Notes under the pieces: model-generated
Database searches by the model: none
Seen by the model: only the letters and a program-made list of their open reading frames with translations
What the model was told of the DNA's origin: nothing
Part shown: one piece after another, positions 29,673 through 35,987 of the stretch
Position numbering within the stretch: position 1 is the stretch's first letter
How the letters are laid out: each line of letters opens with the position of its first letter
From: Planctomycetota bacterium
GTDB taxonomy: Bacteria > Planctomycetota > Planctomycetia > Pirellulales > UBA1268
Reading direction: 5' to 3'
Length of the DNA: 35,987 bases
NCBI GenBank assembly: GCA_016872925.1
Contig: VGYR01000005.1
Span: 1 to 35,987 of the forward strand
Made by a program: the position numbers and the translations under genes

Positions 29673-30446
29673 TCACAGCGGCCCGCTGATGCCGCCGTCC
29701 TTTCGCACGCGCCAGAAGTGGATCGCCAGCAGGAGCGCGACGGCCAGCGGAATCGCGATGCAGTGCAGCACGTAGAAGCGGTTGAGCGTCTCCTCCCCCA
29801 CGAAGCGGGCGCCGAGCAGCCCGAAGCGGGCGTCGGAGGCGTCGGTGATCATGTCGATGCCGCCCACCGTGAGCAGCTGCTGCCCCGGCCCCTCGTAGCC
29901 GAGGAAGGGAGTCGCGCGGGCCATGTTCGAGCCCACCGTGATCGCCCAGATCGCGAGCTGATCCCAGGGCAGCAGGTAGCCGGTGAACGACAGCAGCAGC
30001 GTGAGCAACAGCAGGATCACGCCGACCACCCAGTTGAACTCCCGGGGGGGCTTGTAGCTGCCGGTGAGGAACACCCGGTACATGTGCAGCCAGGTGGTGA
30101 TCACCATCGCGTGCGCACCCCAGCGGTGGAGTTCGCGGAGAATCCCGAGGCTGGTGACGTCGCGGAGGGCCAGGATGTCGTTGTAGGCCCACTCCAGCGT
30201 GGGGCGGTAGTAGAACATCAGCAGCACGCCCGTGACCGTTTCCACCAGGAACAGGAAGAACGTGACGCCCCCCATGCACCAGGTGAACGACAGGGCGATG
30301 CCCTGCTTCTTGATCGACACGGGGTGCAGGTGGAGGAAGAAGTTGGTGAGCATCACCACGATCCGGTTCCGCCGATCGAGCGGCATCGGATGGCGGAAGA
30401 TGCTCTTCCAGATCTGGGAGTTGCGGATGGTCTCGCCGATGGCCAT
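29673..30446 (-). CDS. Cytochrome b N-terminal domain protein (cytochrome b6-like)
   Basis: [110 protein letters not shown]. Confidence 0.95.
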   Translation of the reverse strand: MAIGETIRNSQIWKSIFRHPMPLDRRNRIVVMLTNFFLHLHPVSIKKQGIALSFTWCMGGVTFFLFLVETVTGVLLMFYYRPTLEWAYNDILALRDVTSLGILRELHRWGAHAMVITTWLHMYRVFLTGSYKPPREFNWVVGVILLLLTLLLSFTGYLLPWDQLAIWAITVGSNMARATPFLGYEGPGQQLLTVGGIDMITDASDARFGLLGARFVGEETLNRFYVLHCIAIPLAVALLLAIHFWRVRKDGGISGPL

Positions 30447-30467
30447 GGTCTGCTCGTCGTCCCTTCG

Positions 30468-31541
30468 TCAGACGGTCACGTACGATTCGGGGTCGGCCCA
30501 CTGGCCGAGCTCCTCCTGGAACGTCCTGCTCTTGTCGATCTCGAGCTGCCCGTCGTCGGCGATGCGGATCGCATACCGCTCCAGCGGCCGTGGCGCGGGC
30601 CCCTCGAAGTTGACGCCGTCCTTGTAGAAGCCGCTGCCGTGGCAGGGGCACTTGAACTTCTGCTCCGCCTCGAGCCAGCTCGGCGTGCAGCCCAGGTGCG
30701 TGCAGACCGTCTTCAGGGCGTAGATCTGCTGCTGCCCGTTGAAGTCGCCGTTCACCACCCAGACGCCGTACTGCGGCACGTACTTCGTCTCGACCTTGCC
30801 GGACGGGAAGCCGTCCTTGAAGCCCACCTTGAACTTGCTGGGGGGCTCCGCAAGCACGTTGGGGAACATGAATCGCGCCAGCCCGAGCGTGAACAGGCCG
30901 CTGGTGACCGACAGGGCCGTGAAGCCCAGTGCCATCGCCGAACCCAGGGCGATCTGCAGGAACCCGCGGCGGTCTTCCGCCTCCTCCCCCTTCTTCGCCG
31001 GCTTGACCGGCTTCGGGGGCACGGTGGCGACGGTCCGTGGCGGAGCGGCCCGCTCTTCGGCCGGCTTCGGCTCGCGCGGCTTCGGCGCCGGTCGCGTCGG
31101 CGCATCGGCCTTACTGACCGGTCCGGGCTTCGCCCCGGCGCGGGCAGCTGCGAGGATGCTCGCGGTATCCCGCTGCACTCCGGTCTTCGGGCCACCGACG
31201 GCAGCGGCAGGCTTCGCGGCCGCCGGCTTGGCCGGCGCCGCCTTGGCCGCGGCAGCCGGCTTCGCGGCCGGAGCGGCGGCGGGCGCATCGCCTGCCTCCT
31301 TCTTCGCGCGGGCCATGGCGAGGATGTCGGCCACGCTCGGACGAGCACCCCCTGCGGCAGGCTTCGCGGCAGGAGCGGACTTCGGCGCGGCCGGCTTTTC
31401 GGCGGCGGTGGTGGCGGCCGGCTCCGCAGCCGATTCGGCGGGCTGATCAGCCGGGGCCGCCGGCGCAGCGGTTCCCTTGCCGTCTGCAGCCCGGGCGGCC
31501 GCCAGAATCTCCGCCACCGACATCTTCTTCTTGTCTGCCAT
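30468..31541 (-). CDS. Rieske 2Fe-2S protein with ~190-aa Ala/Pro/Lys-rich N-terminal extension
   Basis: CTHLGCTPSWLEAEQKFKCPCHGSGF; Tat-like RRGFLQIALGSAMALGFTAL at residue ~191, preceded by low-complexity sequence. Confidence 0.93.
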   Translation of the reverse strand: MADKKKMSVAEILAAARAADGKGTAAPAAPADQPAESAAEPAATTAAEKPAAPKSAPAAKPAAGGARPSVADILAMARAKKEAGDAPAAAPAAKPAAAAKAAPAKPAAAKPAAAVGGPKTGVQRDTASILAAARAGAKPGPVSKADAPTRPAPKPREPKPAEERAAPPRTVATVPPKPVKPAKKGEEAEDRRGFLQIALGSAMALGFTALSVTSGLFTLGLARFMFPNVLAEPPSKFKVGFKDGFPSGKVETKYVPQYGVWVVNGDFNGQQQIYALKTVCTHLGCTPSWLEAEQKFKCPCHGSGFYKDGVNFEGPAPRPLERYAIRIADDGQLEIDKSRTFQEELGQWADPESYVTV

Positions 31542-31642
31542 GGATCAATGGCCTCTGCGCGGAGGCATCCCTGCCACCGGGACGGACACCCACTGGCGGA
31601 ACGCGGGACCGCGTAAAAAGCATGTTTCGGCCGCGTTTGCGC

Positions 31643-31668
31643 GAGTTCGTGATTTTTTTCACGAACTC
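31643..31668. promoter_or_regulatory. 26-bp perfect dyad (10-bp arms) upstream of the Rieske/respiratory cluster
   Basis: GAGTTCGTGA-TTTTTT-TCACGAACTC in the divergent intergenic region. Confidence 0.6.
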
Positions 31669-31674
31669 CTCTTT

Positions 31675-31702
31675 ACTGTATCTGGGCCCCCTGAACTGTC
31701 AA
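31675..31702 (-). promoter_or_regulatory. Putative sigma70-type promoter for the respiratory cluster
   Basis: Minus strand TTGACA (31702-31697), 16-bp spacer, TACAGT (31680-31675); the dyad begins ~6 nt downstream of the -10. Confidence 0.5.
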
Positions 31703-31929
31703 CGTCGCTGGACCTGCCGCGACCCCCTCGTCCGGGAGGTTTGCCGCGTTCCGCAGCGGCATTCGTGGCCCGTCGGATCCTCCCCACCCCGTGCCGACCG
31801 TCGACAGACCCACGCCACGGGCGCCGCCGAGAGCCGGTTCGTTCGGTACAACCACGGTCCGCGGGCGTCGTCCGTCGCCAGGAGGGCGACGCCGCTGTGC
31901 CACCTCCCCCATCCTCGAGGACTCACCCC

Positions 31930-33294
31930 GTGCCCGCATCCCGCCGCGTTCTCGTCGTGGGGGGCGGCGGCAGGGAGCACGCCCTCGCCTGGAAACTCGC
32001 GGGCGACGGCGCCGAGGTGCTCGTCGCTCCCGGCAACGCCGGCACGGCGGCCGTGGCCGAAAACGTTCCCATGGCGGCCACCGATGTGGCCGGACTGCTC
32101 GACGTTGCCCGCTGTCGCGGCATCGACCTCACCGTCGTCGGCCCGGAGGCGCCACTCGTGGCGGGGATCGTCGACGAGTTCACCGCGGCCGGCCTGCGGA
32201 TCTTCGGTCCCACGAAGCGGGCGGCGGCGATCGAGGGCAGCAAGTCGTTCTGCAAGCAGATCCTCCATCGCGGCGACGTCCCGACCGCGATGTACCGGGA
32301 GTTTCGCTCCGCGGCCCGGGCCCGCGAGCATCTGGAAGCCCGCGAGGACATGCCGGTGGTGATCAAGGCCGACGGCCTCGCCGCGGGCAAGGGGGTGTTC
32401 GTCTGCCAGAACCGCGCCGAGGCCTCGGCCGCCGTGTCCAGCCTCGCGTCCGACCCGCTGCTGGCCGCGGCCGCCGGGAGCATTCTCGTCGAGGAGCGGC
32501 TCGACGGCGTCGAGGTGAGCGTGCTGGCGATCACCGACGGCCGCACGATCGTGACGCTCCCGCCGCTCCAGGATCACAAGGCGGCCCACGACGACGACCA
32601 GGGGCCGAACACGGGGGGCATGGGCGCCTACTGCCCCACCCCCTTCGTCGACGACGCGCTGCTCGCCGAGATCGAGGGGCGGATCCTGGTGCCCACGGTC
32701 CACGCGATGCGGCGGGCGAAGGTGCCGTTTCAGGGGGTGCTCTATGCTGGGCTGATGATCACCGCGCAGGGGCCGAAGGTGCTCGAGTTCAACGCCCGGT
32801 TCGGGGATCCGGAGTGCGAGCCGCTGCTGATGCGGATGGAGTCGAGCCTGCTGGAACTGCTCGACGCCACCGTCGACCGCCGGCTCGACGCCTGCGCAGC
32901 CCCGCGGTGGCGCGAGGGGGCCGCGGTGAGCGTGGTGATGGCCAGCGCCGGATACCCCGGTGCGGTCACCAAGGGACAGCCGATCCGGGGGCTGGAGGCG
33001 GCCGCGGGGCTGCCGGACGTGCAGGTGTTCCACGCGGCCACGCGGCATCTCGACGGGCAGGTCGTCGCCGACGGTGGGCGGGTGCTGGCCGTGACGGCGC
33101 TCGGGCCGTCGCTCGGCCGCGCGAAGCTGCACGCCTACACGGCCGTCAAGGAGATCCGCTGGCAGGGAGCGTGGTGCCGCAAGGACATCGCCGACAAGGG
33201 GCTGCGGCGGGAGCGGGACCTGCTTGCGGCCGAGGCCGTCAGCCAGGAATCCCCGGCAGACGACACCACGAGCCCGGAGCCCGCCACGTCATGA
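31930..33294 (+). CDS. purD: Phosphoribosylamine-glycine ligase
   Basis: RRVLVVGGGGREHALAWKL, VAPGNAGT, GPEAPLVAGIVDEF, VIKADGLAAGKGVFV, DHKAAHDDDQGPNTGGMGAYCP, LEFNARFGDPECEPLLMRM. GTG start. Confidence 0.95.
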   Translation: MPASRRVLVVGGGGREHALAWKLAGDGAEVLVAPGNAGTAAVAENVPMAATDVAGLLDVARCRGIDLTVVGPEAPLVAGIVDEFTAAGLRIFGPTKRAAAIEGSKSFCKQILHRGDVPTAMYREFRSAARAREHLEAREDMPVVIKADGLAAGKGVFVCQNRAEASAAVSSLASDPLLAAAAGSILVEERLDGVEVSVLAITDGRTIVTLPPLQDHKAAHDDDQGPNTGGMGAYCPTPFVDDALLAEIEGRILVPTVHAMRRAKVPFQGVLYAGLMITAQGPKVLEFNARFGDPECEPLLMRMESSLLELLDATVDRRLDACAAPRWREGAAVSVVMASAGYPGAVTKGQPIRGLEAAAGLPDVQVFHAATRHLDGQVVADGGRVLAVTALGPSLGRAKLHAYTAVKEIRWQGAWCRKDIADKGLRRERDLLAAEAVSQESPADDTTSPEPATS

Positions 33295-34295
33295 AGCTCC
33301 GCGTGGGCATCGTGGGCCTCGGCGACCAGTGGGAGAGCCGCCACCTCCCCGCCCTCCGCACGCTCGCCGACCGGTTCGAGGTGCGGGGCGTGTGCGAGCA
33401 GGTCGCCCACCGGGCGGATCGGGCGGCGGCCGAGCTGGGCACGGCGTCGGTCGACGGGTTCCGCGCCCTCGCGGCCCGAGACGACATCGACGCCCTGCTC
33501 TATCTCGCCGACCAGTGGTTCGGGGCCGCCCCGATCCTCGCCGCCTGCGACCACGGCAAGTCGGTCTACTCCGCGATCTCCTTCCCTTCCGACGTGGCCG
33601 AGGCCGACGTGCTGCACCGGCGCGTGGAAGAGTCGGGGATCGCCTACATGGCCGAGCTGCCCCGCCGGCACGCCGCCGCGACGGTGCGGCTCAAGGAGTT
33701 GATCGCCACCCGGCTGGGCCCGCCGCGGATGCTCTTCTGCCACCGGCGGGTTCCCTTCTCCGGCGCCGTCTCCCCGCCCCGGGACCGCGGCAGCGAGGCC
33801 CGCGACCTGATGGAGCTGATCGACTGGTGCCGCTACGTCGCCGGCGTCGAGCCCACCAGCGTGATCGCCGTCCGGCACGCCGACGCCGGCAGCCGGGATC
33901 TCGACGACTACCGCATGATGAGCCTCGACTTCTCCCGCTCGGGCAGCCCCGGCGACGGCCCGCTCGCCCAGATCAGCTGCGGCTATTACATGCCGCGGAC
34001 CTGGGAGGAGGCGGTGTCGTTTCGGCCGCCCCCCGGGCTGCAGGTGGTCTGCGCGGGAGGCATCGCCTTCGTCGACCTGCCGCAGACGCTCGTCTGGTTC
34101 GACGACGCGGGCCGCCATCAGGAATCGCTCGACAGCGAGCGGCCGGTGGGAGAGCGGATGCTCGGCCAGTTCCACCGCATGGTGACGAGCCTCGTGCGGC
34201 AGACGAGCGGCCTCGACGACGCCCTCCGCGCGATGCGGATCGTGGAGGCCGCCGACCAGAGCGTCGCCGCCGGCGTCCGCGTGACGCTCGGCTGA
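33291..34295 (+). CDS. Gfo/Idh/MocA family oxidoreductase
   Basis: LRVGIVGLGDQWESRHLPAL Rossmann motif, ILAACDHGKSVYSAISFPSDVAEADVLHRRVEESGIAYMAELPRR; 4-bp ATGA overlap with purD. Confidence 0.85.
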   Translation: MKLRVGIVGLGDQWESRHLPALRTLADRFEVRGVCEQVAHRADRAAAELGTASVDGFRALAARDDIDALLYLADQWFGAAPILAACDHGKSVYSAISFPSDVAEADVLHRRVEESGIAYMAELPRRHAAATVRLKELIATRLGPPRMLFCHRRVPFSGAVSPPRDRGSEARDLMELIDWCRYVAGVEPTSVIAVRHADAGSRDLDDYRMMSLDFSRSGSPGDGPLAQISCGYYMPRTWEEAVSFRPPPGLQVVCAGGIAFVDLPQTLVWFDDAGRHQESLDSERPVGERMLGQFHRMVTSLVRQTSGLDDALRAMRIVEAADQSVAAGVRVTLG

Positions 34296-34322
34296 GCGGG
34301 ATGGACTCTCCAGGCCCGGGCG

Positions 34323-35822
34323 TCAGATCGTCGCGAAGGCCTTCTTCTTCGCGGTCGTGCGATCCGTCGACGACATCATGCCGGTGACCAGCGCTGCAAA
34401 CGCGGCTTCTTCGGTCGTGGGCGTCGAATCGGCGGCCGCACCGGCCGCAGTATCTCCGGTCGTGACACCGAGGCCAGCCGCCATGGTGAGCGGGCGATAC
34501 GATCCGCGGTTGTACAGATTGGCCGAAGCGAATGCGGAAATGTCGAGGATGTCGACTCTGCCGTCGTAGTTGAAGTCGCCGTCGCTCCAGGAAGCCGACA
34601 AACCCGAGTTGAAGGTGTTGCTGGCAAGGATGTTCGTTACGTCGAGAATGTCGATCGAGCCGTCGAGATCGGTGTCGCCGTTGGACGCGAATCCCACGGT
34701 CACGCTTCCATCACCAGTAACGACGTACCCGAGCCCGAAGGACGGCCGGTCGCTGAAAGTGCCAGACGTCCAGCCGGTGGTGCCGTTCCAACTGCCATCA
34801 CCGCGGCCTCTGATCAAGGCAGCCCGAATCGCCGCCGCATCGGGTTCGGCTGCTGCGACCGTCACTCTGCCGTAGCCAAGATCGATTTGACCGGTGGGGC
34901 TCAGCGTGACGGAGGGCACGGTCACCCCTGAGGTATGGATGTCGAACGACAATGACGCGCCAGCGGCGATGACCAGCGGGCCGGTTCCCAGAGCCGCCGG
35001 GTTGCGAACGATGACCCGCCCGCCCTGCACGATGACGCCTCCCGTGTGGCTATTTGGGCGATCGAGCACGAGCGTGCCGCTGCCATGCTTGACGAGTCGC
35101 GATGAGCCGGTGCGCGTGATCGTGTCGGTCGAGGAGTCGGTGCCGCCGACCGTCATATTCCAGTCCTCAACCACATCGGTGACTGCCACCGTCAGGGGTG
35201 AGACGAGCGGGCCACGGATATCGAAGGCACCCCCGGTGAAAGTCAGCACCACGGAATAGGACTCCCGCGTCTCAAAATCCAGGACAGTGCCCGCCTTGAG
35301 ATAGACGGCCTTGCCCGAGACCTCGAAGGCTGAAGCATCGGGACCAGTCAGCGTGACGGTGGCTGTGGCGAGAATATTGTCTGGGATGTCGATGTCGGCG
35401 ACCTTTATTCGACTGGCCGTGCTCGTGTTTTCGACCAGGCTCGACACGGCGTTGCGGATGCCGAAGCCGGCGTCCCCGAGCAGTCTGACGAAGGCGATGT
35501 CGCTGCCGGTACGGCCGGCGACGAGGATCTTCCCGTCGGGCATGCAGGCCACCGAATAACCGTAGTCGTCGGCGCCGAAGTTGACCGACACCTTGCCCGC
35601 GGTGTTGAACGACGTGTCGAGCGACCCGTCCTGGTTCATCCGCAGGACGATCAGATCCTGGTTCACGCCGTTGTTGGCGAACCCCGTGATCACGATCTTC
35701 CCGTCCGGAGCGAGCGTCGCCCGGAAGCCCTCGTCGGTCGAGTTCAGCACCGGCACCTTGACGATGCCGTTGGTGCCGAATCGCAGATCGATCTCGCCGC
35801 TGGCGAGATGCCGCGTGACCGC
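34323..35822 (-). pseudogene. Delta-60 repeat / autotransporter-associated repeat / dockerin-like surface protein, 5' end removed by IS630 insertion
   Basis: DGSLDTSFNTAGKVSVNFGADDYGYSVACMPDGKILVAGRTG (delta-60), GSGTLVLDRPNSHTGGVIVQGGRVIV (PATR-like), DTDLDGSIDILDVTNIL...DFNYDGRVDILDISAFA (paired dockerin-like EF hands). The listed ORF start (TTG, 35849) lies inside the IS630 terminal repeat. Confidence 0.8.
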
Positions 35823-35987
35823 TAGTGTAGTGTCTCCGAAATAACGCAACTTATTGCTGTCAGTGCCGTTGAATCCTCAACTCATGGAGGATTCCGTCAT
35901 GCGTGTTGCCAAGCCAGTTGTTCTGACGGTTGAGCAGCGAGCGACGCTGATGAAGTGGTCGCGGGGCCGGAGCACTCCGGCGCGGTT
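35823..35987 (+). mobile_element. 5' end of an IS630-family insertion sequence (left terminal repeat plus transposase N-terminus, running off the window)
   Basis: TAGTGTAGTGTCTC at 35823-35836 matches the inverse of 329-342; the ORF from 35899 (or in-frame ATG at 35884) reads MRVAKPVVLTVEQRATLMKWSRGRSTPAR. Confidence 0.85.
35872..35893 (+). promoter_or_regulatory. Hairpin overlapping the transposase ribosome-binding site
   Basis: AATCCTC-AACTCATG-GAGGATT perfect 7-bp stem containing GGAGG just upstream of ATG 35899. Confidence 0.5.

Noticed and set aside
23789-29689. 1966-aa plus-strand ORF antisense to the octaheme and cytochrome b genes
   Set aside because: Low-complexity R/G/H/E-rich product with no recognisable motif; the minus-strand frame carries clear heme and cytochrome b motifs. 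Typical antisense open frame in GC-rich DNA.
31447-31662. Possible leader peptide ORF overlapping the Rieske start
   Set aside because: Starts in the dyad (GTG) and overlaps the Rieske frame; composition gives no support beyond chance.

Overview
GC-rich window that reads as planctomycete-like chromosomal DNA (lineage is inferred from protein style only). Both ends lie in IS630-family DNA: the 3' end of a transposase gene at left (to ~342) and the 5' end of one at right (from ~35823), in the same orientation with matching terminal inverted repeats. The right copy truncates a delta-60/dockerin-type surface protein; the left copy supplies the stop codon of a TPR lipoprotein. Between them are: (i) a thioredoxin-like lipoprotein and a sulfotransferase (+ strand); (ii) a minus-strand flagellar/type III export cluster fliF-fliO-fliP-fliQ-fliR-flhB, with an flhB lacking its autocleavage domain, preceded by a lone HATPase and an apparently catalytically dead alpha/beta hydrolase; (iii) malate dehydrogenase; (iv) a ~20 kb minus-strand respiratory supercluster: Rieske protein with a ~190-aa repeat-bearing extension, split cytochrome b with extra transmembrane helices on the C-terminal half, a 1526-aa octaheme cytochrome c with coiled coil and PDZ-like segment, two cupredoxin-like proteins, a diheme cytochrome c, an A2-type aa3 oxidase (subunits II, I, III, IV), CtaA, CtaB, SCO, a DUF420/CtaM-like protein, and three uncharacterised membrane proteins; (v) purD plus a Gfo/Idh/MocA oxidoreductase (+ strand). 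The best candidate for an under-described system is the bc/octaheme/cupredoxin/aa3 supercluster with its unusual subunit architectures. All calls come from reading the sequence and supplied translations; no database search was run.
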